The notes below the pieces were generated by a model. That model had not been told where the DNA came from. It searched no databases and saw only the letters and a list, made by a program, of their open reading frames with translations. A DNA stretch of 64,000 nt from Duganella levis (GTDB taxonomy: Bacteria > Pseudomonadota > Gammaproteobacteria > Burkholderiales > Burkholderiaceae_D): assembly GCF_009857605.1 (NCBI RefSeq), contig NZ_WWCT01000025.1, positions 39,524 through 103,523 on the forward strand, in the 5' to 3' direction. Both the position numbers and the translations under genes were made by a program. Position 1 is the first letter of the stretch; each line of letters starts with the position of its first letter. Below are positions 9,264 to 17,974 of the stretch, one piece after another.

Positions 9264-9550
9264 CGCTGCCCATTACCTTCGAACCAGCAGCCGCAGATGA
9301 TGTAATCAATGCGGTCAAATGGTATGAAGGGCAGCGCTCAGGCTTGGGCGCGAGGTTTTATGCCGAGGTGAATCGGGTTGCGGCCTTGGCGGCCGCAAGT
9401 CCGTCGCGGTATCCGATTATTCAGGCAGACATCAGGCGCATCTCCTTGCGCGGGTTCCCATACTCAGTCTATTTCCGCGCCGAAGCTGCAAGGCTAGTCG
9501 TTCTGGCCGTATTTCACACGCGGCGTAATCCTGCACGGCTGGCGCCGTGA
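9260..9550 (+). CDS. ParE/RelE-family toxin
   Basis: 96 aa. The fold is suggested by the order FEPAAADDVINAVKWYEGQRSGLGARF, the central RYPIIQADIRRISLRGFPYSVYF and the terminal VLAVFHTRRNP, all typical of ParE-like toxins of the RelE superfamily. Such proteins inhibit gyrase or cleave mRNA; which applies here cannot be told from sequence. It overlaps the antitoxin gene by 4 bp and the pair forms a complete module. No mobile-element remnants flank it. Confidence 0.88.
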   Translation: MTLPITFEPAAADDVINAVKWYEGQRSGLGARFYAEVNRVAALAAASPSRYPIIQADIRRISLRGFPYSVYFRAEAARLVVLAVFHTRRNPARLAP

Positions 9551-9576
9551 AATGTTTGACCTGCGGCGGACGCAGA

Positions 9577-10473
9577 TCAGGCGGGCTGGTGGTGGCGTAG
9601 GGCGTCCACCACCAGCGAGAAGGCGGTGGATGGCTGGCGCCGGCTGGGGTAGTAGAGGTGGTAGCCGGGGAAGACGGCGCACCAGTCGTCCAGCACGCGC
9701 ACCAGGCTGCCGTCGGCGAGGTGTGGGGCGACGGCTTCTTCCAGCATGAACGCCAGTCCCATGCCGGCCAGCGTGGCGCTGAGCACCTGCTGCAGGCCGT
9801 TGAAGATCAGCCGGCCTTCGGCGCGCACGTTCAATTCCTGTTTGCCTTTGCGGAAATCCCACGGCAGCAGGCCGCCCATGGTCGGCAGGCGGACGTTGAT
9901 GCAGTCGTGCGCCATAAGATCCTGCGGCCGCTTTGGTGCGCGGCGGCCGGCGAAATAGGCCGGGGAGCCGACCACCGCCATCCGCTGGTCAGGTCCGATG
10001 CGGACCGCGATCATGTCTTTGGCAATGTATTCGCCCAGCCGAACGCCGGCGTCGAAACGCTGTTCGACGATGTCCACCAGCCGGTAGTCGGTATTGATTT
10101 CGACCTTCAGGTCGGGATAATCCGGCAGCAGCTTGAACAGTTTGGGCAGCAGGATCGTATTGGCCGCATGTTCGGAAGCGGTGATGCGGATGTTGCCGGC
10201 CGGTTTGTCGCGCAGTTCGCGCATGGCCACCAGTTCGGTTTCGATGTCTTCCAGCTTGGGGCCGATGGTGGCCAGCAGGCGTTCGCCGGCGTCGGTCGGC
10301 GCTACGCTGCGCGTGGTGCGCGTCAGCAGACGCAGCCCGAGCCGTTCCTCCAATCCCCGCAACGTCTGGCTGAGCGCCGATTGCGATACGCCCAGCTGGG
10401 CCGCCGCGCGCGTGAAGCTGCCGGCGCGCGCAACCAGCACGAAGGCGCTCAGGTCATTAAGATTCTCTTTCAT
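9577..10473 (-). CDS. LysR-family transcriptional regulator
   Basis: 298 aa with an N-terminal winged helix (NDLSAFVLVARAGSFTRAAAQLGVSQSALSQTLRGLEERLG) and a LysR substrate-binding domain. It belongs to the broad DsdC/AaeR-like group that often governs neighbouring oxidoreductases. It is divergent from the aldo/keto reductase gene at 10575, and the 101-bp gap holds two LysR-type T-N11-A palindromes. It probably controls itself and the two reductases. The inducer is unknown. Confidence 0.93.
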   Translation of the reverse strand: MKENLNDLSAFVLVARAGSFTRAAAQLGVSQSALSQTLRGLEERLGLRLLTRTTRSVAPTDAGERLLATIGPKLEDIETELVAMRELRDKPAGNIRITASEHAANTILLPKLFKLLPDYPDLKVEINTDYRLVDIVEQRFDAGVRLGEYIAKDMIAVRIGPDQRMAVVGSPAYFAGRRAPKRPQDLMAHDCINVRLPTMGGLLPWDFRKGKQELNVRAEGRLIFNGLQQVLSATLAGMGLAFMLEEAVAPHLADGSLVRVLDDWCAVFPGYHLYYPSRRQPSTAFSLVVDALRHHQPA

Positions 10474-10478
10474 GATTG

Positions 10479-10521
10479 ATTAGCTCTGCTAATGACGACA
10501 TGCCGATTATAGCGACTAATC
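10479..10521. promoter_or_regulatory. Two LysR-type T-N11-A palindromes between regulator and reductase
   Basis: ATTAGCTCTGCTAAT (10479-10493) is a perfect 6-bp-arm palindrome with a 3-bp centre. GATTA-N7-TAATC (10505-10521) is a second one, 26 bp further on, roughly 2.5 helical turns away. Both fit the LysR T-N11-A consensus. The spacing suggests a recognition site plus an activation site for the divergent regulator. Confidence 0.65.
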
Positions 10522-10574
10522 AAATGAGTCCATTGGCGCTACAGTGACTGGTATTGGATCAATAGGAGTGCATC

Positions 10575-11426
10575 ATGGAATATGTAACGCTGAATAACGG
10601 CATCCGCATGCCGCTGCTGGGATACGGGGTGTTTCAGGTGGCCGATGCGGCCGAGTGCCAACGCTGCGTGGCCAAGGCGATCGATGCAGGTTACCGCCTG
10701 ATCGACACCGCCGCGTCGTATATGAACGAGGGCGCGGTCGGCAAGGGCTTGCAGCAAAGCGGCCTCGCCCGCGAGGACTTGTTCGTCACCAGCAAGCTGT
10801 GGGTGCAGCACACCGGCTACGAACGCACCAAACAGGCCATTGACGATTCGCTGCGGCGCTTGCAGCTGGACTACCTCGACCTGTACCTGATCCATCAGCC
10901 GTATGGCGATGTGCACGGTTCGTGGCGGGCGATGGAGGAGGCTTACCGTGGCGGCAAGCTGCGCGCTATCGGCGTCAGTAATTTTCACACCGACCGCTTG
11001 ATGGATTTGATCGCGTTTAACGACATCAAGCCGGCGGTCAATCAAATCGAGGTCCATCCTTTCCACCAGCAGGCGGACAGCGCGGCGTTTATGCTGGAGC
11101 AGGGCGTGCAGGCCGAGGCGTGGGCGCCGTTTGCCGAGGGCCGCAACAATCTCTTCGGCAACCCGGTGTTGACTGGACTGGCGGAGAAGCATGGCAAGAC
11201 GGTGGGCCAGGTTGTACTGCGCTGGCTGGTGCAGCGAAATATCGTGGCGTTGGCCAAGACGGTGCGCCGCGAGCGCATGGCGGAAAACCTGGATGTGTTT
11301 GATTTCAGTCTCGACGCCTCCGATATCGCCGCCATCGCCACGCTGGAAGCCGCGACCAGCAGCTTCTTCTCGCACCGCGATCCGGCCATGGTCAAATGGA
11401 TGAGCGAACGCCAGCTCGATATTTAA
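10575..11426 (+). CDS. Aldo/keto reductase (2,5-diketo-D-gluconate reductase type)
   Basis: 283-aa (beta/alpha)8 NADPH-dependent carbonyl reductase. The AKR tetrad is visible: Asp in RLIDTAASY, Tyr in SYMNE, Lys in TSKLWV and His in YLIHQP. The coenzyme region contains GVSNFH. An AGGAG stretch about 8 bp before the ATG supports the start. It is divergent from a LysR gene and followed after 12 bp by another aldo/keto reductase of a different subgroup, so the two are probably one operon. The natural substrate is not evident. Confidence 0.93.
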   Translation: MEYVTLNNGIRMPLLGYGVFQVADAAECQRCVAKAIDAGYRLIDTAASYMNEGAVGKGLQQSGLAREDLFVTSKLWVQHTGYERTKQAIDDSLRRLQLDYLDLYLIHQPYGDVHGSWRAMEEAYRGGKLRAIGVSNFHTDRLMDLIAFNDIKPAVNQIEVHPFHQQADSAAFMLEQGVQAEAWAPFAEGRNNLFGNPVLTGLAEKHGKTVGQVVLRWLVQRNIVALAKTVRRERMAENLDVFDFSLDASDIAAIATLEAATSSFFSHRDPAMVKWMSERQLDI

Positions 11427-11438
11427 GGAGACGCCATC

Positions 11439-12551
11439 ATGCAATCCGCATCCAATCGTCGTACTTTCCTGCAAGCCGCGGCGGCGGTGATGGCGGCAGC
11501 GCCGCTGGCCTCCGGCGCTGCCGTGCCCGCGACCGCAACGCTGAGCGAGCGCCGCAAGCTGGGTGCGCTGGAAGTATCCAGCATCGGCCTCGGCGTGCAG
11601 AACATGAGCCGCACCTATCAGACCACGGTGCCCAACCGGCCGGAAATGCTGAACATCATCCGCACTGCATTCGAGCGCGGCGTGACGTTTTACGATGCGG
11701 CCGAGGCGTACGGACCGCATGAGGTGGAGCGCATTCTCGGCGAGGGCGTGGCGCCATTCCGCGACCAGATCGTGATTGCTTCCAAGTTCGGCTGGAATAT
11801 CGATCTGGAAACCGGCCAGCGGAGGCCGGGACTCAACAGCCGGCCCGAGCACATCAGGCAGGCGGTTGACGGCATGCTGAAGCGCCTACGCACCGACCGC
11901 ATCGATTTGCTGTACCAGCATCGTGTCGACCCGCAGGTGCCGATTGAAGACGTGGCCGGCGCTGTCCAGGATCTGATGAAGGCCGGCAAAGTGCGGCACT
12001 GGGGACTGAGCGAGATGGGTTTGCAGACGCTGCGCCGGGCGCATGCGGCGCTGCCGCTGGCTGCAGTACAGAGCGAATACTCGATGCTGTGGCGCGGGCC
12101 GGAGGAGAGTGTGCTGCCGCTGTGCCAGGAACTCGGCATCGGCTTCGTGCCGTGGAGCCCGCTGGGCGTGGGATTCCTGACCGGTGCGATTGATCTCAAC
12201 ACCCGCTTCGCCGATGGCGACATTCGCAAAGTCGAGCCGCGCTTCGCGCCGGACAATTTGCCGAACAACCTGGCGCTAGTTGAACTGGTCAGGCGCTGGG
12301 CCTGGCGCAAGCAAGCCTCGCCGGCACAAATCGCGCTTGCATGGTTGCAGGCGCAACGGCCGTGGATCGTGCCGATTCCCGGCACCACGCAGATGGCGCA
12401 CATGCTGGACAACATCGGCGCCGGCGCACTGCGCTTCACCGCCGCCGAACTGGCGGAGTTGAATCAGTCGGTCGCCGCCATCCACATCCAGGGCGCCCGC
12501 CTGCCGGACGCCGTGCTGACCTTCTCCGGCGTGGAGGCGCCGCTGAAATAA
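11439..12551 (+). CDS. Exported (Tat-signal) aldo/keto reductase
   Basis: 370 aa. The N-terminus NRRTFLQAAAAVMAAAPLASGA is a twin-arginine signal, so the enzyme is predicted to be folded with its cofactor and exported to the periplasm. The catalytic AKR residues appear as Asp in VTFYDAAEAYG, Lys in IASKFGW and His in LLYQHRVD. It resembles the AKR5/YakC-like reductases that carry an added Tat leader in many proteobacteria. Second gene of the LysR-controlled pair. A periplasmic NADPH enzyme is unusual because the cofactor supply is unclear. Confidence 0.92.
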   Translation: MQSASNRRTFLQAAAAVMAAAPLASGAAVPATATLSERRKLGALEVSSIGLGVQNMSRTYQTTVPNRPEMLNIIRTAFERGVTFYDAAEAYGPHEVERILGEGVAPFRDQIVIASKFGWNIDLETGQRRPGLNSRPEHIRQAVDGMLKRLRTDRIDLLYQHRVDPQVPIEDVAGAVQDLMKAGKVRHWGLSEMGLQTLRRAHAALPLAAVQSEYSMLWRGPEESVLPLCQELGIGFVPWSPLGVGFLTGAIDLNTRFADGDIRKVEPRFAPDNLPNNLALVELVRRWAWRKQASPAQIALAWLQAQRPWIVPIPGTTQMAHMLDNIGAGALRFTAAELAELNQSVAAIHIQGARLPDAVLTFSGVEAPLK

Positions 12552-12563
12552 GGGGGGGGAAGC

Positions 12564-12899
12564 CTATTTACGACTGAGCAGTACGCCGACCAGCAAGCCG
12601 ATGGTGGCGCCGACGGTGACGGCTTTCCATGGATTGTCGCGCACGTAGACGTTGACGCTGTCGGCGGCGTCGCGGCTGTGGGCGAGGATGCTGTCTTCCA
12701 GTTTGCGCAGGTCGCTGATGGCGGTGCGCAGCGTGTCGTCGAAGCGGATGCGGGCGGCGGAGGCGGCTTCGCTGACGTCGTCGGCGCTGTCTTCCAGCCA
12801 TTTCTCGGCTTCGTTAATGGAGCTTTTCAGGCCGTCGATCAGCTGGTCGCGTGCGGTGGTGCTGGCGGACTGGCTGTCTGCAATGTCGTTTTGACTCAT
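12564..12899 (-). CDS. DUF883 family (ElaB/YqjD-type) membrane-anchored protein
   Basis: 111 aa. A long amphipathic helical region (residues about 10-80) is followed by the YVRDNPWKAVTVGATIGLLVGVLLSRK tail, a single C-terminal membrane helix. This is the DUF883 layout. E. coli relatives YqjD and ElaB are inner-membrane, stationary-phase proteins that bind ribosomes; the function here is inferred from that family. It is convergent with the aldo/keto reductase and has no partner gene. Confidence 0.9.
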   Translation of the reverse strand: MSQNDIADSQSASTTARDQLIDGLKSSINEAEKWLEDSADDVSEAASAARIRFDDTLRTAISDLRKLEDSILAHSRDAADSVNVYVRDNPWKAVTVGATIGLLVGVLLSRK

Positions 12900-12994
12900 G
12901 GTGACCTCGTCTGTGTATGCTGGTGGGAAAAGAGAACCAGTGTAAGTATCGGCGAAGTCACCACTTTGCGCGCGCTCAATTGGCGCAGCGATGT

Positions 12995-13849
12995 CTAGCG
13001 CAGCGCGTAGTCCAGCGCCACACCCGCAAACACGGCGCCGCCCAGCCAGTTATTGTGGCGGAAGGCGTAGAAGCAGGGATCGCGTTCGCGGTTGCGGATC
13101 AGCGTGTAGTGATAGCACGCCATGCCGGCCGCCACCGCCAGCCCGGCCACGAACCACAGGCGCAGGCCCAGCTGCCAGCCGCACACCAGCAGGATCGCCA
13201 GATGCAGTGCGTAGCAGAGCATGATGATGGCGACGTCGTAGCGGCCGAAGGTGATCGCCGAGGTCTTGATACCGATCTTCAGGTCGTCGTCGCGGTCGAC
13301 CATGGCGTATTCGGTGTCGTAGGCCAGGGTCCAGAACACGTTACCGATCAGCAGCAGCCAGGCCACCGGCGGCACGTGGTTCTGGATCGCGGCAAACGCC
13401 ATCGGGATGCCGAAGCCGAAGGCGATGCCGAGGTAAGCCTGCGGAATCGCGAAGAAACGCTTAAAGTAGGGATAGGTGCCGGCCAGAATCGCCGCCACCA
13501 CCGACAGCTGTTTGGTCAGCGCATTCAGCGGCAGGATCAGGCAGAAGGCCACCAGCGTCAGCACCACGGCAATCGCCACCGCTTCCTTGCCGCTGACGCG
13601 GCCGCTGGTAATGGGGCGCTGGGCGGTCCGTTTGACGAATTTGTCGATGTCCTGGTCGGCGTAGTCGTTGATGGCGCAGCCGGCCGAGCGCATCAGGAAG
13701 GTGCCGAGGATGAAGATCAGCAGCAGGCGCCAGTCCGGCACGCCGCCGCTCGCCAGCCACATCGCAATCAGCGTCGGCCACAGCAGCAGCACGGTGCCGA
13801 TCGGTTTGTCCATCCGGATCAGACGAAGGTAGAGGCCCAGCTTGTTCAT
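12995..13849 (-). CDS. ubiA: 4-hydroxybenzoate octaprenyltransferase
   Basis: 284-aa polytopic membrane enzyme that joins the polyprenyl chain to 4-hydroxybenzoate in ubiquinone synthesis. Both Asp-rich motifs of the UbiA superfamily are present: NDYADQDID (about residues 62-70) and DTEYAMVDRDDD (about 183-194). About eight hydrophobic helices surround them. Start DKPIGTVLLLWPTL is typical for UbiA. There is no chorismate lyase gene adjacent. Downstream on the same strand lies the DUF883 gene, about 95 bp away. Confidence 0.95.
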   Translation of the reverse strand: MNKLGLYLRLIRMDKPIGTVLLLWPTLIAMWLASGGVPDWRLLLIFILGTFLMRSAGCAINDYADQDIDKFVKRTAQRPITSGRVSGKEAVAIAVVLTLVAFCLILPLNALTKQLSVVAAILAGTYPYFKRFFAIPQAYLGIAFGFGIPMAFAAIQNHVPPVAWLLLIGNVFWTLAYDTEYAMVDRDDDLKIGIKTSAITFGRYDVAIIMLCYALHLAILLVCGWQLGLRLWFVAGLAVAAGMACYHYTLIRNRERDPCFYAFRHNNWLGGAVFAGVALDYALR

Positions 13850-13904
13850 ATGTCACTTCGGGTAACAGGAAAGCGGTGATTATCGCAAATCCTGGCGCCC
13901 GGTG

Positions 13905-14840
13905 TCATGCGTCGGAACAGAGGGTGGTAATGCCCGGCAGATTGCAGGACGCCACCACATCGCAGACGGCGTCGATGGCGGCCTTGCGGGTGAAGCTTTT
14001 GCGCCACACGATGACCACGCGGCGCGACGGCGCCGGTTCCTCGAACGGGCGGAATTGCAGCATGCCTTCCTTGGTGTCCATGTCCGGCACCGAGGCGCGC
14101 GGCAGCACGGTCAGGCCGATGCCGCTGGCCACCATGTGACGGATGGTTTCCAGCGACGACCCCTCAAAGGTGCGCTGCATGCCATTGCCCGGCGCAGAGA
14201 AACGCGCCATCTCGGGACATACTTCCAGTACCTGGTCGCGGAAGCAGTGTCCGTTACCAAGCAGCAGCATGTTCTCGGTCTTGAGGTCGTCGGCGGGGAT
14301 CAGCTTGCGCTTGGTCCACGGGTGCGCGGCCGGCATCGCCACCACGAATGGCTCGTCATACAACACTTGCATGGCCATACCGTGCTCCGGCAGCGGCAGC
14401 GCCATGATGGCGGCGTCCAGCTCGCCCTGGCGCAGCATCTCCAGCAGCTTGACGGTGAAGTTTTCCTGCAGGATCAGCGGCATCTGCGGCACTTTGTCGA
14501 TCATGCCTTTGACCAGCGGCGGCAGCAGGTAGGGGCCGATGGTGTAGATCACGCCCAGGCGCAGCGGTCCGGCCAGCGGATCCTTGTTCTGCTTGGCGAG
14601 TTCCTTGATGGCGGCGGTTTGTTCGAGCACGCGCTCGGCCTGGGCGACGATCTGCGCGCCCAGCGGCGTGACGGAGATTTCGGCGCCGCCCCGTTCAAAC
14701 AGGACCACGCCCAATTCATCTTCGAGTTTCTTGATGGCGACCGACAACGTCGGCTGGGCAACGTAACAGGCCTCGGCCGCATGTCCGAAGTGCTTCGCCC
14801 TTGCGACGGCGACGATGTATTTCAGTTCGGTCAGTGTCAT
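13905..14840 (-). CDS. oxyR: Hydrogen peroxide-sensing LysR regulator OxyR
   Basis: 311 aa. The N-terminal helix-turn-helix (MTLTELKYIVAVARAKHFGH) is followed by the OxyR regulatory domain. The peroxide-sensing pair is conserved as GHCFRDQVLEVC, with Cys199 and Cys208 at exactly the E. coli numbering, so disulfide sensing should work. It activates antioxidant genes; no catalase or ahp gene is adjacent here. It is divergent from the second pilU-like gene and upstream of ubiA on the same strand. Confidence 0.96.
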   Translation of the reverse strand: MTLTELKYIVAVARAKHFGHAAEACYVAQPTLSVAIKKLEDELGVVLFERGGAEISVTPLGAQIVAQAERVLEQTAAIKELAKQNKDPLAGPLRLGVIYTIGPYLLPPLVKGMIDKVPQMPLILQENFTVKLLEMLRQGELDAAIMALPLPEHGMAMQVLYDEPFVVAMPAAHPWTKRKLIPADDLKTENMLLLGNGHCFRDQVLEVCPEMARFSAPGNGMQRTFEGSSLETIRHMVASGIGLTVLPRASVPDMDTKEGMLQFRPFEEPAPSRRVVIVWRKSFTRKAAIDAVCDVVASCNLPGITTLCSDA

Positions 14841-14940
14841 GAAGTTATTTGAACACAGGCGATGCTGGGATGCAATAAAGGAACGCCAAGTTGAGCTATT
14901 GTAGCGGAATATAATGCTACGACAATCCGAAAGGCGATAT

Positions 14941-16122
14941 ATGTCCTCAACATTTGGTCCGGAAGAAGCCCAAGCCTATCTGCACAAGTTGCTGAAGGTG
15001 ATGCACCACACCGGCGGTTCGGACTTGTTTATCGCCGCCGACTTCCCGCCCAGTATCAAGGCGCAAGGGGCGATGAAGCCGTTGAGCCAGCAGAAGCTGA
15101 CCGGCAGCGTGACGCGCGCACTGGCGTTGTCGATCATGAATGACAAGCAGCAGCGCGAGTTCGAGACTGAGCTGGAATGCAATTTTGCCATCTCGTTGCC
15201 GGAGGTGTGCCGGTTCCGCGTCAACGTCTTCGTGCAGCAACAGAATGTGGGCATGGTGATCCGCACCATCGCCTCCGAGATTCCGACGCTGGAAAAGCTG
15301 GAGCTGCCGGAGGTGCTGAAGGAGATCGTCATGACCAAGCGCGGGCTGGTGCTGGTGGTCGGTGGCACCGGTTCCGGCAAGTCGACCACGCTGGCGGCGA
15401 TGATCGATCACCGCAACGCCAACTCGGCTGGCCACATCATCACGGTGGAAGATCCGGTCGAGTACGTGCATAAAAACAAAGCCTGCCTGGTGACGCACCG
15501 CGAGGTCGGCGTCGACACGCTGTCGTGGCACAACGCGCTGAAGAACACGCTGCGCCAGGCGCCGGACGTGATCCTGATCGGCGAGATCCGCGACACCGAA
15601 ACCATGGAACACGCGATTGCGTTCGCCGAGACCGGCCACCTGTGCCTGGGCACGCTGCACGCCAACAACGCCAACCAGACCATGGACCGCATCATCAACT
15701 TCTTCCCGGAAGAGCGGCGTAACCAGTTGCTGATGGACTTGTCGTCCAACCTGCGTGCCATCGTTTCGCAGCGGCTGATCCGCACCGAGGACGGCAAGGG
15801 CCGCAAGGCGGCGATTGAAATCCTGCTCAACACGCCGACCATTGCCGAGATGATTTTCAAGGGGAATTTCCAGAGCATCAAGGAGATCATGCAGAAATCG
15901 CGCGAGCTGGGCATGTGCACGTTCGACCAGGCGCTGTATGAACTTTATAATAAAGGCTATATTGCTTACGAAGAGGCGCTGCGCAACGCCGACTCGGCCA
16001 ACGGCCTGCGCCTGCAGATCAAGCTGCACGGCGGCCGCGCCGAACCGGGCGAGGGCGGCGGCGCCTTTGGCGCGCTGAGCATTGAACAAGAACCAGCACC
16101 AGACCACGAATCCAACACCTAG
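14941..16122 (+). CDS. Second PilU-type ATPase (PilT/PilU paralogue)
   Basis: About 393 aa from the ATG at 14941. An earlier in-frame ATG at 14914 falls within a TATAAT-like hexamer (14910-14915) and is not used here. Walker A GGTGSGKST, TVEDPVEYVH, Walker B LIGEIRDTETM and the His box HLCLGTLHANN are intact. Like PilU (5214-6350) it lacks AIRNLIRE and has MIFKGN in that place, and its long C-terminal NADSANGLRLQIKL matches PilU's NADSVNDLRLTIKL. It is therefore a PilU duplicate rather than another PilT. Its extra acidic C-terminal tail (EPGEGGGAFGALSIEQEP) differs. It is followed after 9 bp by the heptose nucleotidyltransferase. Confidence 0.9.
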   Translation: MSSTFGPEEAQAYLHKLLKVMHHTGGSDLFIAADFPPSIKAQGAMKPLSQQKLTGSVTRALALSIMNDKQQREFETELECNFAISLPEVCRFRVNVFVQQQNVGMVIRTIASEIPTLEKLELPEVLKEIVMTKRGLVLVVGGTGSGKSTTLAAMIDHRNANSAGHIITVEDPVEYVHKNKACLVTHREVGVDTLSWHNALKNTLRQAPDVILIGEIRDTETMEHAIAFAETGHLCLGTLHANNANQTMDRIINFFPEERRNQLLMDLSSNLRAIVSQRLIRTEDGKGRKAAIEILLNTPTIAEMIFKGNFQSIKEIMQKSRELGMCTFDQALYELYNKGYIAYEEALRNADSANGLRLQIKLHGGRAEPGEGGGAFGALSIEQEPAPDHESNT

Positions 16123-16131
16123 AAACCAACC

Positions 16132-16614
16132 ATGCCTCAATTTGAAGACAAGATCTGCACCCGCGAACAACTGGCCGCCCGCGTGGCGGCGCTGCCCAAG
16201 CCGGTGGTGCTGACCAACGGCGTATTCGACATCCTGCACCGCGGCCACGTCACCTACCTGGCGCAGGCGCGCGCGCTGGGCGCCTCGCTGGTGGTGGCGG
16301 CCAATACTGACGCTTCTGTCAAACGGCTCGGCAAGGGCGATGACCGCCCGCTCAACACGGCCGCCGACCGCATGGCGGTGCTGGCCGCGCTGGAGTCGGT
16401 CAGCCTGGTAGTCGAGTTTGACGAAGACACCGCGCTGGAAGTGGTGCAGCAGGCGCGTCCGGAAATCTACGCCAAGGGCGGCGATTACCAGATGGATGCG
16501 ATTCCGGAAGGGCAGGCGGTGCTGGCCTACGGCGGCCAGGCGATCGCCATCGACTTCGAGCATGACCGCTCGACCACCAAGCTGCTGACCAAAGTACGCA
16601 CCCACCAGCCATGA
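16132..16614 (+). CDS. rfaE2: D-glycero-beta-D-manno-heptose 1-phosphate adenylyltransferase
   Basis: 160 aa. It activates heptose-1-phosphate with ATP to ADP-heptose for the lipopolysaccharide inner core. It corresponds to the C-terminal domain of E. coli HldE; the kinase half is a separate gene elsewhere in this group. The nucleotidyltransferase signature NGVFDILHRGHVTYL contains the HxGH motif, and the C-terminal RSTTKLLTKVR is also typical. It overlaps the next small membrane-protein gene by 4 bp (ATGA). Confidence 0.95.
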   Translation: MPQFEDKICTREQLAARVAALPKPVVLTNGVFDILHRGHVTYLAQARALGASLVVAANTDASVKRLGKGDDRPLNTAADRMAVLAALESVSLVVEFDEDTALEVVQQARPEIYAKGGDYQMDAIPEGQAVLAYGGQAIAIDFEHDRSTTKLLTKVRTHQP

Positions 16615-16901
16615 GATTGTTGCTGATCGCCTTCGCCACGCTGGTGTTTCTCGGCGTGCTGTGGGGGCCGGCGTTTGCGCTGGCGCTGCGTTATTGGCGG
16701 CATGGCGACGGCCGCGCCTTTCGTCCGCTGCGCTATCTGTATCCGGCGCAGTTGATGACCACGGTGGCGCTGGCGTTCGGCGCCGACGTGTTCGGCTTCC
16801 GCCAACCGGCTGCGCTGCTGGCCGGCATCACGCTGATGGTCGGCGCACTCGGCGCCGGCCTGCTGGTCGTGCTGCGCTGGGTGCAGCGCTGGCGGGCGTG
16901 A
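16611..16901 (+). CDS. Small inner-membrane protein of unknown function
   Basis: 96 aa with three hydrophobic stretches (about residues 2-26, 46-62 and 68-88) and an Arg-rich C-terminus (RWVQRWRA). I do not recognise a family. It is locked between two overlaps: ATGA with rfaE2 at its start and GTGA with the AraC gene at its end, so the three genes should be translated from one message. Confidence 0.75.
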   Translation: MRLLLIAFATLVFLGVLWGPAFALALRYWRHGDGRAFRPLRYLYPAQLMTTVALAFGADVFGFRQPAALLAGITLMVGALGAGLLVVLRWVQRWRA

Positions 16902-17974
16902 GCAACGCTTACACCGACGTCGTCGCGCAGCGCATCGCCGCGCGCGACCAGCGTTATGTCTTGCCGGAGGGCGACGGCAGGGCGGCCAATGGTACGCCGC
17001 AGATGTTGCGCCAGCATTTCACCGTGGGCGGTGAGGCGCGCACCTTGCAGGCGCTGGCGTGGAGCGACTACGTTGGCCGCATCCTGGAAGTGCCGGTCAC
17101 GCGCGGCCAGGTGGCCCGCGGCTTCTTCGGCGAGCTGGACACCTATGTGTTCAAGGACCTGGTGTTCCTCGACAGCCGCACCGATCCGGTCTGCCAGCGC
17201 CGCACCAATGCGCGCATCTCGCGCGATGCGGTGCGCGACTATGTCTTTCATGTGGCGGTGGAGGGCGTGATCGAAACCGTCACCGGCCTGCAACAGCGCA
17301 AGGCGGACCAGTTCATGCCCGGCATCCTGGCGCTGGACATGGGTCAGCCGATGCAGATGCTGCGGCCCAGCCGCGCGCGGGTGCTGGCGTTCTTCGTGCC
17401 GCGCGCCATGGTGGAGGCGGAAATCCTCGATGCGCCGGCCATCCATGGGCGGGTAGTGACTTACACCACGCCGCTGACGCGGCTGATCCTGGACCAGGTG
17501 GTGACGCTGTGCCGGCAGTTGCCGCAACTGTCCGACGCCGAGGCGGCGCAGGCGATCCGCACCTGCGTGCAACTGATCATCGCCGCCTTCGGCAAGCAGG
17601 CGCGGCTGGCGGAAGGCGCGCGCGCCGCCGCCAGCGCGGCGCTGCGCAGCCAGATCCAGCGCTACATCCAGGCCAATCTCGGCGAGGAAACGCTGACGCC
17701 GGACAGCGTCCTGCGCCAGTTTGCCATTCCGCGGCCGACGCTGTACCGCATGTTCGAGCACGAAGGCGGGCTGGGCGCTTACATCCGCCATTGCCGGTTG
17801 CGCGAGGCCGCCAATGAGCTGGTACGCTCGCCCAAGGTGGTGGTGACCGAGATTGCTTATGGACTGTGCTTCAGCAGCGCGTCCGATTTCATCCGCGCCT
17901 TCCGCCGCTTCTACGGCATGACGCCGCAGGACTTCCGCATGCAGGCGCTGCTGCGCGACCTGGAGCAGTTCTAA
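16898..17974 (+). CDS. AraC-family transcriptional regulator
   Basis: About 358 aa starting at GTG 16898 (GTGA overlap with the preceding membrane-protein gene). The frame is open further upstream, but that part is the shadow of the membrane-protein gene. The N-terminal sensor domain resembles the AraC_binding_2 type (QMLRQHFTVGGEARTLQALAW). The C-terminal double helix-turn-helix holds VTEIAYGLCFSSASDFIRAFRRFYGMTPQDFR, a full AraC signature. Its ligand and targets are unknown. It ends in a 4-bp tail-to-tail overlap with the collar-domain gene. Confidence 0.9.
   Translation: MSNAYTDVVAQRIAARDQRYVLPEGDGRAANGTPQMLRQHFTVGGEARTLQALAWSDYVGRILEVPVTRGQVARGFFGELDTYVFKDLVFLDSRTDPVCQRRTNARISRDAVRDYVFHVAVEGVIETVTGLQQRKADQFMPGILALDMGQPMQMLRPSRARVLAFFVPRAMVEAEILDAPAIHGRVVTYTTPLTRLILDQVVTLCRQLPQLSDAEAAQAIRTCVQLIIAAFGKQARLAEGARAAASAALRSQIQRYIQANLGEETLTPDSVLRQFAIPRPTLYRMFEHEGGLGAYIRHCRLREAANELVRSPKVVVTEIAYGLCFSSASDFIRAFRRFYGMTPQDFRMQALLRDLEQF

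Noticed and set aside
16661..16897. An extended N-terminus for the AraC regulator at 16898
   Set aside because: The extra 79 codons overlap the small membrane-protein gene in another frame and have no AraC-family similarity; GTG 16898 with the GTGA overlap fits better.
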